NCBI RefSeq assembly: GCF_003386285.1
Contig: NZ_QPNC01000018.1
Coordinates: forward strand, 1 to 64,000
Length of the DNA: 64,000 nucleotides
Reading direction: 5' to 3'
Source of the DNA: Nocardiopsis sp. FIRDI 009
GTDB taxonomy: Bacteria > Actinomycetota > Actinomycetes > Streptosporangiales > Streptosporangiaceae
Under the pieces are notes generated by a model. The model saw nothing but the letters and a program-made list of their open reading frames with translations, had not been told where the DNA came from and did not search any database. The translations under genes and the position numbers were made by a program. Shown here one piece after another: positions 1 through 8,338 of the stretch (position 1 is the first letter of the stretch; each line of letters starts with the position of its first letter).

Positions 1-41
1 CTACCGCAGACAGGCAGCCCAAGAATCATGACAAAACGGAT

Positions 42-122
42 CTACAACTGGAGTACCGGGGTGTTGAGGTAGAGGTCGACCGCCTGCTGGCAGAACTCCT
101 CGGAGTAGGTCTTGCGGGCCAT
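42..122 (-). pseudogene. Truncated IS3-family transposase OrfA (first 22 codons)
   Basis: An ATG at 122 opens a frame reading MARKTYSEEF followed by CQQAVDLYLNTP, which matches the opening of OrfA (the helix-turn-helix protein) of IS3-type elements in actinomycetes. After about 22 codons the similarity stops and the frame ends four codons later at 42. The 45 bases beyond do not continue a transposase, so the element was cut by a deletion or a second insertion near position 55. A GGAGG-like site (GGGAGGAAGCGAG) lies upstream of the ATG. Only the N-terminal stub is present, so no active transposase is made. Family assignment rests on remembered OrfA starts. Confidence 0.6.
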
Positions 123-161
123 GCCCTGATTCTCGCTTCCTCCCGACACCTGTCGGGTTCA
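123..161 (-). mobile_element. Left end of a truncated IS3-type element
   Basis: Read on the minus strand, TGAACCCGACA starts at 161 and runs into the OrfA stub. IS3-family ends commonly begin TGAACC. The end holds a perfect palindrome, CCCGACA-GG-TGTCGGG (142-157). It abuts the DUF6177-like reading frame, which changes character at this base, so 161 is the probable insertion junction. The right end of the element is not in the window. Confidence 0.55.
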
Positions 162-1642
162 GCGTGTCCAAGATCCAGGGTTAAGCCCCGGTCGCTGCGT
201 CCGCGCACACGCCGCACCTGGAGCCCCTCCAGGAGCCCCTCGGCGGCCAGGGTCCCGACCAGCTCCGGCAGGGCGTCGAACGGCACGTCGCCCTCCTCGG
301 TGAAGCCGATCGCCAGCGACACCTGCTCGCCGACCCGATCGCCCCGCCTCTCCACGCGCAGCGACCCCGCGAACGGGTGGCCGACGCCGTGCGGCCCGCT
401 GACGTGCACGAGGGTGCGGCGGCGCGACCGCTCGCGCACGAACCCCGCAATCCTCTTCCGGTCCCAGGCGGTGAGGGCCGGTTCGTGCGGGCCCCATCCG
501 GCGGGCACCGCACCGGCCAGACGCCCGGTGAGGATCTCGACCGCCCGGCCCACGCGGGCCTTCGAGGCGTCGCGGTGCAGCACCGACAGCTCGATGATGA
601 GCTGTGTCTCCATCGGGTCGGTGGAAAGGAACCCCGGGACGGCCTCGGGTCCATCGGACTCCTCGGCCGCTCCCGTCCCGGGCCGGAGCACCGGCGCGTG
701 CTCCCCGCGTTCCCGGGCGTTGCGCAGCTCCTCCTCCAGGCCGTTCAGGTCGGCCCGCTCCGGAACGAAGCCGTACGCCTCGTCCCAGCGCAGCGCGAGG
801 CCGGTCAGACCGTCGAAGTGGGTGCCGTCCCCGTCGCGCACCACCCAGCGGCCGAGCGGCCCGGCCAGGAAGGTGCGCAGGGCGTAGGTGAGCCGGGAGG
901 TCGCCGGGGTGAGGACCTGGATCGCGCGCCGTGCGCCGTGGACCCCCACCGCGTCGTTGAGCCACGACGAGAACCCCACCACCGCGCGGTCCTGGGCGAC
1001 GACCACCGCGTGCCGTGCGGCGCGTTCGACGGTCGGGTGCGCGGTCTCCTCCCACACGTCGGCGTCACCGGTCGAACCGTCCGGGAGCGACGTCCACACG
1101 AGCCCGCCGAGGCGTAGCGCGAGCGCGTCGGCGATCCGGTGCGCGGCATCGCGGCCCGGAGCGTCGGGACGCGCGCGCAGCTCCAGCCACCAACACGGAT
1201 CGGGCAGGCCCGTGGTCGCCTCGTTCCCGAGCAGCCGTCCGACCTCGCCACGCGCCTCCACCCGCTGCCCCGGTTCGATCGTCACCAGGAGGTGTCCGGC
1301 CGCGTCACGCACCTGGAGGACGCCGGTCTCCTGGTAGCGGCCGAGGAGCAGGGCGGGGTCGAGGTCGGCCAGGACCCGGGTGAGCGCGGGGGCGTCGGGC
1401 TCCTGGGCCACCAACGCCACGACGTCGTAGCTCAACGGTTCTCCGTCTGGTCGGGAACAGGGGGGGTAGGGGGTGACGCGGGACGCTGGGTCGGCCACCT
1501 CCGGTGGGTGAGCATAGCCAGGCCGTGGTTTCCCACAGAGCGCGACCACGCCCTGACGGCACGGCGGTCCCGGTGCCGGTGCCGCCATCGGCCCCGGGCG
1601 GACCCACGCCCCTTGTCACACCGCTCGGGGGCAATGGCCGCC

Positions 1643-2005
1643 ATGACCCATCGCCACCACGGCATCGACTACGTCGAACTCACCGTCGCCGACCTCGACC
1701 AGGCCAAACGCTTCTACACCGAGGCCTTCGGCTGGAGCTTCAACGACTACGGACCCCGGTACGCGGGTATCCGGGGTCCCGCGGGCGGGGACGCCCCCGA
1801 GGTCGGCGGCCTCGCCCTGGGGGAACGGCCCGATCCGGGCGGGCCGTTCGTACTGCTCTACTCCACCGACCTGTACGCGTCGGCGGAAGCCGTCCGGAGA
1901 GCGGGCGGCGACGTGGTGAACGGCCCCTACCCCTTCCCCGGCGGGCGGCGGTTCCACTTCACCGACCCCGACGGCAACGAGTCGGGCGTCTGGTCGAAGG
2001 ACTGA
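1643..2005 (+). CDS. VOC-family (glyoxalase/bleomycin-resistance fold) protein
   Basis: This 120-residue single-module vicinal-oxygen-chelate protein opens with GIDYVELTVADLDQAKRFY and then EAFGW, the classic first beta-alpha unit of the fold. The end, FHFTDPDGNESGVWS, is the conserved C-terminal strand with its usual metal-ligand glutamate or neighbouring position. VOC proteins act as lyases, dioxygenases or drug-binding proteins, and the substrate cannot be read here. ATG 1643 is preferred over ATG 1634 because a GGGGG run at 1627-1631 sits at a workable distance only from 1643. It is transcribed away from the DUF6177-like gene and converges on the TIGR04222 gene. No operon partner is visible. 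Confidence 0.8.
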   Translation: MTHRHHGIDYVELTVADLDQAKRFYTEAFGWSFNDYGPRYAGIRGPAGGDAPEVGGLALGERPDPGGPFVLLYSTDLYASAEAVRRAGGDVVNGPYPFPGGRRFHFTDPDGNESGVWSKD

Positions 2006-2039
2006 CCCCTCCGGCGCCGCCCGACCCCTCGTCCACGCG

Positions 2040-3074
2040 TCACTCGCAGCCGTGGTTCCAGTCCCGTCCGGTGGGGTCTCCCTGGCAGCGGCGCGCGAAC
2101 GCGGACAGCTCCTCGAAACGGTGGATCCTCTCTCCGTCGTCGGCGCGCGCCGACGACGGAGAGAGGACCGGGCCCTGCCCCGACACACGTCGCAGGCCGC
2201 GGAAACCGAGGACGGCCGTGTGGCGCAGCGCCTGGTCCAGGGTCAACCGCCCGCCGCCGAGGGGCGGCGCGCCGTACGACTCCCGGGCCCTGGCCAGCAG
2301 CGAGGCCCCCGCCGCGGTCACGGGTGTGGCGGTCGCCCCTCCCGCCCCGCCGACGCGCGCCAGGGCCGTCACCGACAGCAGAGCGGCGGTCCCGCCCGTG
2401 GAGAGGATGAAGACGATCCACCAGTCCGCCGTCCCCGGCCCGGCGCCGGTGACGGCGGTGAACAGGAGGATCGCCGTGAGCACCACGGAACTCAGCAGCG
2501 TGACCACGGCCGAGCCGCTCGCGTCCCTCCGGCGGTCGAGGACCCCGGGCACGTCGCCGGATCGGGTGGAGAGTCCGCGCTCGACGAGCCCGCGCCGCAA
2601 CCGGCCCACCTCGTCGCTGGGAATGTCGTCCACCAGGAACGGCGCCGGTGTCCCCCCGCGCGACCGGAGGAGCGAGAGCATGTGGTGCTGGAGCGGGTCC
2701 GGCTCCCCCGGGTGCGGGTTCCCCGCCCCGTCCTCGACCGGGGTGACCCAGGCGCCGTCCGGGTGCGCGGTGACCGGACGGTCGCCGAGGACCTCCGCCT
2801 CGCTCCGCACACGGACCCGCCCGGTGAGGAACAGGTCCATGAGGGCGACCTCCCCCACCCGCACGTGTTCCCCGCCGGGATCCCCCGCCAGGTAGGCGAG
2901 TTCGTAGGGGGTGAGTTCGTCCGGGTGGACCGGGGGCGGGGACGCCCGGTCCGGGCCGGGGTTCTGGGCCCGGCGCGCGACGCCGCCGGTGAGCCTGCTC
3001 GTCAGGGGCCGTGCGCCCAGAGCCGTGCCCGCGCACACGCCCGCGGTCAGGGCGATGATGATGCCGGCGTCCAC
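2040..3074 (-). CDS. TIGR04222-domain membrane protein
   Basis: This is a 344-residue protein. The N-terminal segment IIIALTAGVCAGTALGA looks like a membrane anchor. It is followed by the TIGR04222 hallmark ELTPYELAYLAGDPG near residue 55, a cytoplasmic part, and two more hydrophobic helices near residues 190-240 (VVLTAILLFTAVTG; WWIVFILSTGGTAALL). The family is typical of actinomycetes and has no known function. Relatives usually end in a Gly/Cys-rich tail, but this one ends in RDWNHGCE. Residues around 300-315 (LSPSSARADDGER) are encoded by a 42-bp perfect palindrome, which may be an insertion into the gene. It lies downstream of the siderophore genes but is separated from them by a hairpin. 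Confidence 0.75.
   Translation of the reverse strand: MDAGIIIALTAGVCAGTALGARPLTSRLTGGVARRAQNPGPDRASPPPVHPDELTPYELAYLAGDPGGEHVRVGEVALMDLFLTGRVRVRSEAEVLGDRPVTAHPDGAWVTPVEDGAGNPHPGEPDPLQHHMLSLLRSRGGTPAPFLVDDIPSDEVGRLRRGLVERGLSTRSGDVPGVLDRRRDASGSAVVTLLSSVVLTAILLFTAVTGAGPGTADWWIVFILSTGGTAALLSVTALARVGGAGGATATPVTAAGASLLARARESYGAPPLGGGRLTLDQALRHTAVLGFRGLRRVSGQGPVLSPSSARADDGERIHRFEELSAFARRCQGDPTGRDWNHGCE
2126..2167. repeat. 42-bp perfect palindrome inside a coding region
   Basis: The 21-base arm TCCTCTCTCCGTCGTCGGCG plus one base is followed immediately by its exact reverse complement, with no loop. It lies in frame inside the TIGR04222 gene. Because of the symmetry, both strands encode the same peptide (LSPSSARADDGER) in one frame each. 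It is far longer than expected by chance and would form a very stable cruciform or RNA hairpin near the 3' end of the message. Confidence 0.9.
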
Positions 3075-3188
3075 TCCGATCCTCCCGTCGTCACCGTCTC
3101 CAGACTCCCCCGACCCCCGACGCCGTCACCACGCCGGTGTGAACGCCCGGTGACCGCTCCGGGGACCGCGCGGCGCCCCGCCTCCTCG

Positions 3189-3206
3189 CGCGGCGGGGGC
3201 GCCGCG
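3189..3206 (-). terminator. Hairpin after the glutamine-synthetase-like gene
   Basis: CGCGGCG, a GGGG loop and CGCCGCG form a perfect 7-bp stem beginning three bases after the stop codon at 3210. There is no T-tract, as is common in high-GC actinomycetes. It probably ends the long minus-strand siderophore transcript. Confidence 0.55.
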
Positions 3207-3209
3207 GTC

Positions 3210-4637
3210 TCAACCGCGCTCGAAGTGGCGGCGGCGCTCGAAGTCGGTGACCGACGCCGAGAACGCGGCCAGCTCGGAGCGGGCGGCGGCGGCCTGGTGC
3301 CGCACCACGTCCGGGCCGAAGCACGCGCGGGCGATCTCGCTGTTCTCCCACGCCCACACCGCCTCCTCCAGGGAGGTCGGCAGCCGGGGTCCGTCCTGGG
3401 CGAACGCGTTGCCCACCGTCGGCTCCGGCAGCGGCAGCGCCTGCTCGATCCCGTACAGCCCCGCCGCGACGATCGCCGCGACCGCCAGGTAGGGGTTGGC
3501 GTCCCCGCCGGGCACCCGGAACTCGATCCGCGCCGACTCCCCGGAGCCCACCACGCGCACCGGGCACGTCCGGTTGTCCAGCCCCCACCCGATGCTGCTC
3601 GGCGCGAACGCGTCCGGCGCCAGCCGCTTGAACGAGTTCATGTTCGGCGCGTACATCAACGAGAAGTCGCGCATGCACGCCAGCTGCCCGGCCACGAAGT
3701 GCTCCATGTACTTCGACATGCCGTACCGGCCGGTCCCGTCGTCGGCGAAGACCGGCGCGCCGTCCTCGTCGCGCAGTGACAGGTGCACGTGGCAGGAGTT
3801 GCCCTCACCGCCGTCGTACTTGGCCATGAACGTCAACGCCACACCGGCCTGCGCGGCCAGCTGGCGGGCGCCCGCCTTGTACACCACGTGGTTGTCGCAG
3901 GTGCGCAGCGCCTCATCGTAGCGGAACACGATCTCGTACTGTCCCGGGTGGCACTCGCCGCGCGCCGACTCCACGGTCATGCCCGTGCGCTCCATCGCCG
4001 TGCGGATCCGGCGCATCAGCGGATCGACCTCGGTGACCTCGGGGACGGCGTAGTCGGAGTTGAACCGCGTCGCCGGGGTCAGGCCCCGGTAGTCGGCCTC
4101 GAACGCGCTCTGGTAGTCGTCCCGGAACACCAGGAACTCCAGCTCGGTCCCGGCCAGCGCCCGCCACCCGCGCTCGGCGAGCCGGTCCAGCTGGGTCCGG
4201 AGCACCCGGCGGGGCGCGACGGCCACGGGCGCGCCGTCGGCGCCGTGCGCGTCCCCCAGGACCAGCGCCGTCCCCGGGTCCCACGGCAGGTACCGCAGGG
4301 TGGACAGGTCGGGCATGATGTCGAGGTCGCCCAGCCCGCCCCGCCACGGGTCCGTCGCGTAGCCGGGGCGCGCCTCCATCTCCACGTCGGTGGCCAGCAG
4401 GTACAGGCACGCGCCGAACCCGTCCCGGACGATCCGGTCGGTGAAGTCGCGCGGGTTGACCCGGCTGCCCTGCACCCGGCCCTGGAGGTCGGGCAGGGCG
4501 ACCAGCACGTCGGTGATCGCGCCCGAGGCCACGTCGGCGCGCAACCGTTCCAACGGGACCGGGAAGGGCGGCGGGGGCGGGGCGGGCGGCAGGGTCTCGG
4601 TCAGCGGCGGCAGGTCGGCGCCGAATCCGGTGGTCAC
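3210..4637 (-). CDS. Glutamine-synthetase-fold ligase in the siderophore operon
   Basis: This 475-residue protein belongs to the glutamine synthetase-like (GlnT/PuuA-type) ligase family. Visible catalytic-domain motifs are GTELEFLVF (near residue 165), ESARGECHPGQYEIVF (near 225), MAKYDGGEGNSCHVHLSL (near 275), SFKRLAPDAFAP and RIEFRVPGGDANPYLA. N-terminal residues 15-30 are proline-rich. Family members activate a glutamyl carboxylate with ATP and join it to ammonia or an amine; PuuA, for example, glutamylates putrescine. The start codon overlaps the stop of the upstream IucA/IucC gene by four bases (ATGA), so the two are translationally coupled and the gene is a genuine member of the operon. 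Inference: it gamma-glutamylates or amidates a diamine precursor or the siderophore, or it clears surplus diamine. It is not the housekeeping GlnA, which is shorter in its N-terminal part and normally stands alone. Confidence 0.85.
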   Translation of the reverse strand: MTTGFGADLPPLTETLPPAPPPPPFPVPLERLRADVASGAITDVLVALPDLQGRVQGSRVNPRDFTDRIVRDGFGACLYLLATDVEMEARPGYATDPWRGGLGDLDIMPDLSTLRYLPWDPGTALVLGDAHGADGAPVAVAPRRVLRTQLDRLAERGWRALAGTELEFLVFRDDYQSAFEADYRGLTPATRFNSDYAVPEVTEVDPLMRRIRTAMERTGMTVESARGECHPGQYEIVFRYDEALRTCDNHVVYKAGARQLAAQAGVALTFMAKYDGGEGNSCHVHLSLRDEDGAPVFADDGTGRYGMSKYMEHFVAGQLACMRDFSLMYAPNMNSFKRLAPDAFAPSSIGWGLDNRTCPVRVVGSGESARIEFRVPGGDANPYLAVAAIVAAGLYGIEQALPLPEPTVGNAFAQDGPRLPTSLEEAVWAWENSEIARACFGPDVVRHQAAAARSELAAFSASVTDFERRRHFERG

Positions 4638-6487
4638 TGGGTCTCCTTCGACGACGGGCCGCGGTACAGCGGGTTGGGGATCGGCGGCGCGTCCAGGTGG
4701 AACTCGGCGTCACGCTCGGCCCGCTCGTGGTACCCGCCGCCCAGCAGGCGCTCCCGGTTCAGGCACACCCGCTCGAACTCGGGCTGGAGCAGGTCGAAGG
4801 CGGCGTACCGCTCGGCCAGCTCGGGGAACTCCTCCTGGTAGCGCAGGATCTCGGCGCGCACCAGCTCCCAGAACCGGTCCTCGGGCACGCCCAGCTGCTC
4901 CTCGACCAGCGGCGCCAGGTACCGGAAGTGCCCGATGAACAGCGACTTGGCGATCGAGGACGTCAGTTCCCGGGCGTCGAAGCGCATGAGCACGCCCAGC
5001 GCCTCCTCGGGCAGGTCCGCGTACTCCGGCAGGTCGGTGTCCAGCAGCTTCATGTCGTCCACGAAGTCCTTGACCGCCAGCCGCACCGGGCGGTCGCGGT
5101 CGTCGTAGACCACGATCGCGTTCTCCCCATGCGGGTTGAACGCCAGACCGTAGCGGTAGAGCAGGTGCAGCACGGGCGGCAGGATCGCGCCGAACAGCCT
5201 GGTCAGCCACGCCTCGGCCGACAGCTCCGAGCGCTCGACCAGCTCGGCGGTCAGCGACCGGCCCCGGCCGTCCACGTGCAGCAGGGCGGCCAGGGTGCGG
5301 GCGGTCTCCTCCTGGCGCAGGTGCTCGGTGACCGGCTCGCGCCACAGCGCCCCCAGGAGCTGGCGGTGCCGGTAGGGCGCGTCGGGGATGTCCTCCAGCA
5401 CGGGGTGGCGGACGGCGACGGCGGCCACCTCACCGGGCAGGATGACCTCGCACCGCTCGGACAGGAAGGCGTCCTTGTCGCGGAGCTGGTGCACCCACGT
5501 GGTGCTGGCGGGCGCGGCCCGGCACAGTTCGGTGGGGATGCCCCGGTAGACCATCGTGTTGAGGATGGCCAGCGACAGCTTCACGTTGAGCCGGTCGGGG
5601 CGGGTGAGGTTGGTGAAGGTGCGGATCGACTGCTGGGGCAGGTAGCGGTCGGGGGCGGTGCCCAGGGGGACGATCAGCCCGGCGGCCACCTCGGCGGCGA
5701 ACAGCGGCACGACGACCTCGTCCCACTGCCAGGGGTGGACGGGCAGCCACACGTACTCGTCGGCGCGCTCGCCCGCCTGGTCCTCCAGGCGCGCGGTGAA
5801 CCGCTCCAGGACCTCGGGGTCCAGCTCCTGGGCGCGCAGTTCGGGCTGGGACAGGCCGGGTACGCCGTGGTGCTCGGCCAGCGAGCGGTGGACGGCGATC
5901 CACGGCAGGAGCTGGGCGCGGCGCTCCTCGGGCGGGTACAGCGCCCGGTCGCCGGAGGAGAAACCCACCCGGCCCTTGTTGGCGAAGATCCACGGGTGCC
6001 CGCTCTGATGCCCCTCCAGGTGGGCGTGGTCCAGGTCGGCCAGGCGGGCGGCGGTCGCCTCGCCCTCGGCCAGTCGGGTGTCGGCCGAGAGCGTGGACAT
6101 CAGCTCGCCGACCGTGAACGCCTCCACCGCCGGGTCGACCACCCCGGCCGCCCCCAGGTCGCGCAGCAGCCCGAAGGGCGTACCGGGGCAGGCGGCGCCG
6201 TCGGGGGCGTGCCGCTCGACGCTGCCGGGTTCGACCCGCCAGGCGTCCATGCTGGTCCGGCGGCCGGTGAAGGTGTAGGCGGCGCCGGCGCCGGTCTCGG
6301 CCCGCCAGCGCCCCTCGGCCTCGGGCCCCAGCGGCTCGGGCCGCAGGGCGTACTCGAAGCACAGCTCCGCGACCATCTTGGCGATCAGGTGCTCACAGGC
6401 GCGGTCCCAGCGCTCCGGGGACAGCTCGGTGGGCACGGGCAGCGGATCGGGCGGGGTGACGGGGGGCCTGGTGGCGTGGGTGTCCAT
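4634..6487 (-). CDS. IucA/IucC-family NIS siderophore synthetase (second in operon)
   Basis: This 617-residue NRPS-independent siderophore synthetase adenylates a carboxylate such as citrate with ATP and condenses it with an amine or hydroxylamine. The family signature is clear: HLEGHQSGHPWIFANKGRVG with GHP at 163-165, LPVHPWQWDE, the ATP/substrate segment LNVKLSLAILNTM, the HGEN motif in LAFNPHGENAIVVY, and a FhuF-like C-terminal part. The ATG at 6487 lies 28 bases after the stop of the other synthetase gene. With two different synthetases present, one would make the first carboxylate-amine bond and the other the second, as IucA and IucC do for aerobactin. The carboxylate specificity (type A, B or C) cannot be read reliably by eye. 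Confidence 0.92.
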   Translation of the reverse strand: MDTHATRPPVTPPDPLPVPTELSPERWDRACEHLIAKMVAELCFEYALRPEPLGPEAEGRWRAETGAGAAYTFTGRRTSMDAWRVEPGSVERHAPDGAACPGTPFGLLRDLGAAGVVDPAVEAFTVGELMSTLSADTRLAEGEATAARLADLDHAHLEGHQSGHPWIFANKGRVGFSSGDRALYPPEERRAQLLPWIAVHRSLAEHHGVPGLSQPELRAQELDPEVLERFTARLEDQAGERADEYVWLPVHPWQWDEVVVPLFAAEVAAGLIVPLGTAPDRYLPQQSIRTFTNLTRPDRLNVKLSLAILNTMVYRGIPTELCRAAPASTTWVHQLRDKDAFLSERCEVILPGEVAAVAVRHPVLEDIPDAPYRHRQLLGALWREPVTEHLRQEETARTLAALLHVDGRGRSLTAELVERSELSAEAWLTRLFGAILPPVLHLLYRYGLAFNPHGENAIVVYDDRDRPVRLAVKDFVDDMKLLDTDLPEYADLPEEALGVLMRFDARELTSSIAKSLFIGHFRYLAPLVEEQLGVPEDRFWELVRAEILRYQEEFPELAERYAAFDLLQPEFERVCLNRERLLGGGYHERAERDAEFHLDAPPIPNPLYRGPSSKETQ

Positions 6488-6514
6488 GGTGTTCTCGCTT
6501 CCGGGGAGAGTGGG

Positions 6515-8338
6515 TCAGGGCTGGGCGAGCGGGTTGTCGACCATGCCGTGCATGACGTCGAACTCGGCGTCGCGCTCGGCGCGGTCGTGGAACCCCCCTC
6601 CCATGAGCTGCTCGCGGTTGAGCGCGACCCGGCCCACCTTGGGGGCCAGCAGGTCGAACCACGCGAAACGCTCGGCCAGCTCGGGGAAGCGCTCGTGGTA
6701 GGCCGTGATCTGCTCGCGCGCCAGCGCCCACAGCCGCTCCTCGGAGACCCCGAGCTGGCGCTGGACGATGTCGGCGAGGTAGCGCAGGTGACCGGCGCAG
6801 ATCGCCGACAGCACCGAGTGGGCCAGCTCGCCGGGCTGCCAGCGGTGCAGCATCGCCCGCACGTGGTCGGGGATCTCGGCGTACTCGGGCAGGTCGAAGG
6901 GGAGCAGTTCGACGTCGGAGCCGAAGTCCTTCATGGCGACGCGCACCGGTGTGTCGGTCTCGTCGAAGATGAGCACGATGTTCTCCCCGTGCGGGGTGAA
7001 CGACGCGCCGTACCGGTACAGGTAGTGCAGCACGGGCGGCAGCAGCGCGCCGACGAAGCGCCGCAGCCACTCCTGGGCGGTCAGCCCCGAACGCTCCACC
7101 AGTTCGGTGACCATCGCGCGCCCGTCGGTGCCCTCCAGCAGCAGGCACGCCATGGTGCGGGCGCGCTCGCCCTCGGCCAGGCTGTTGTGCACCGGCTCGC
7201 GCCAGATCGCGCCGAGCAGTTCGTGGAACCGGTAGGGCGCCTGGGGGAGGCGGTCGAAGACCGGGTGCGGGACGGTCGCGGAGGCCACCTCGCCCAGCAT
7301 GACCACGCGGCACTCCTCGCGCAGGAAGTCGTCGCGCGCCACCAGTGACCGGAGCCAGGTGCTGGTGTGCGGCGCGCACGCGGTCTGTGTGCCCGACAGC
7401 CCCCGCCACACCAGGGTGTTGCGGATCATCAGCGGCACCTTGACGTTGCGCCGGTGCGGCCGGTCCAGGTTCATCAGGGTGCGGATGGACTGGAAGGGGC
7501 GGTAGCGGTCGCGGCTGCGGCCGAGCTCGACCACCCGCCCCTGGGCGATCTCGGCGGCGAACAGCGGCGCCACGATCTCGTCCCACTGGAAGGGGTGCAC
7601 CGGCAGCCACAGGTAGGCGTCCGGGTCGCCGCCGCGCGCCCGCACGGCCTCGGCGAACTCGGCGCGCTGGTCGGCGTCGAGCTCCTCCTCGACCAGGCGG
7701 TGCCGGTCGGTGTCGGGCATGGACTGGAAGCGGCCCAGGTCCGGGTGGACGGCGATCCACACCAGGTGGAAGGCACCGCGCGCCTCGGGCGTGTACCGGG
7801 CCGCGTCGGCGGCCGAGAAGCCCAGCCTGCCCTTGTTGAGGAACATGCACGGGTGACCGGTCTGGTACCCCTCCAGGTCCTCGTAGGCCAGGTCGGCCAG
7901 GGCGGCGGCGCCCGGGGTGGCGGCCAGCAGCCGGGCGTCGGCGGTGTGGGTGGCCAGCAGGTCGCGCACGACGTCGGCCAGGGAGTCGCCGGGCAGCCCC
8001 ACGGTCTCCTGGGCGTCGGTGACGAACACGGTCGGGTCCCAGGCCGCCGTGGTGCCCTCCGGGGTGGTCCGGGTCAGGGAGTCGGGGTTGACGTGCCAGG
8101 AGCCGAAGCCGCCCCGGCGGGCGGTGAACCGGTACTCGACGCCGCCGTCGACCGTCAGCGACCACGCGGGGTCGCCCTCGCCGTCCCCCTCGACCGGGAC
8201 GGGCACGACCATCTCCTCGTAGGCCGTCTCGGCGACGACCCGGGCGAGCAGGCGGCGGCCCGCCTCGCGCCAGAGCCGCGCGTCGGGGTGGTCGTCGGCC
8301 TCGGTCGCGCCGGGCAGCGGGGTGGTGTCAGTGGACAT
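6515..8338 (-). CDS. IucA/IucC-family NIS siderophore synthetase (first in operon)
   Basis: This is a 607-residue member of the same synthetase family as its downstream neighbour, but clearly diverged from it, so not a recent duplicate. It has YEDLEGYQTGHPCMFLNKGR with GHP at 161-163, LPVHPFQWDEIVAPLF, RRNVKVPLMIRNTL, and SFTPHGENIVLIFDE. The ATG at 8338 is chosen because it follows a GAGGACC site and overlaps the 3' end of the MFS exporter gene by 11 bases, a spacing typical of coupled operon genes; an upstream in-frame start at 8377 lacks this. It should form one of the two amide or hydroxamate-side bonds of the siderophore in the cytoplasm. Residues near 45-60 are an acidic, low-complexity loop. 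Confidence 0.92.
   Translation of the reverse strand: MSTDTTPLPGATEADDHPDARLWREAGRRLLARVVAETAYEEMVVPVPVEGDGEGDPAWSLTVDGGVEYRFTARRGGFGSWHVNPDSLTRTTPEGTTAAWDPTVFVTDAQETVGLPGDSLADVVRDLLATHTADARLLAATPGAAALADLAYEDLEGYQTGHPCMFLNKGRLGFSAADAARYTPEARGAFHLVWIAVHPDLGRFQSMPDTDRHRLVEEELDADQRAEFAEAVRARGGDPDAYLWLPVHPFQWDEIVAPLFAAEIAQGRVVELGRSRDRYRPFQSIRTLMNLDRPHRRNVKVPLMIRNTLVWRGLSGTQTACAPHTSTWLRSLVARDDFLREECRVVMLGEVASATVPHPVFDRLPQAPYRFHELLGAIWREPVHNSLAEGERARTMACLLLEGTDGRAMVTELVERSGLTAQEWLRRFVGALLPPVLHYLYRYGASFTPHGENIVLIFDETDTPVRVAMKDFGSDVELLPFDLPEYAEIPDHVRAMLHRWQPGELAHSVLSAICAGHLRYLADIVQRQLGVSEERLWALAREQITAYHERFPELAERFAWFDLLAPKVGRVALNREQLMGGGFHDRAERDAEFDVMHGMVDNPLAQP

Larger units (their letters stand above)
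26..1435 (-). pseudogene. DUF6177-like protein with its C-terminus replaced by IS sequence
   Basis: A TTG start at 1435 (L-S-Y-D-V-V-A-L) lies five bases after a GGAG ribosome site. The frame runs 469 codons, but the last 45 or so, from about base 161, are IS sequence rich in Ser, Arg and Thr. The native part shows features of the actinomycete DUF6177 family: a segment reading HAVVVAQDRAVV near residue 190, followed by LTPATSRLTYALRTFLAG and WVVRDGDG. These proteins have no assigned reaction; relatives are often near type VII secretion genes, though none is visible here. The product may still be made as a chimera, but the natural C-terminus is lost. The family call is from memory. Confidence 0.5.

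Noticed and set aside
4697-7348. An 883-codon plus-strand open frame antisense to the two IucA/IucC genes
   Set aside because: Its composition (Gln, Gly, Val, Arg, His rich, no motifs) is that of the mirror frame of high-GC genes; the minus strand carries two unmistakable synthetases.
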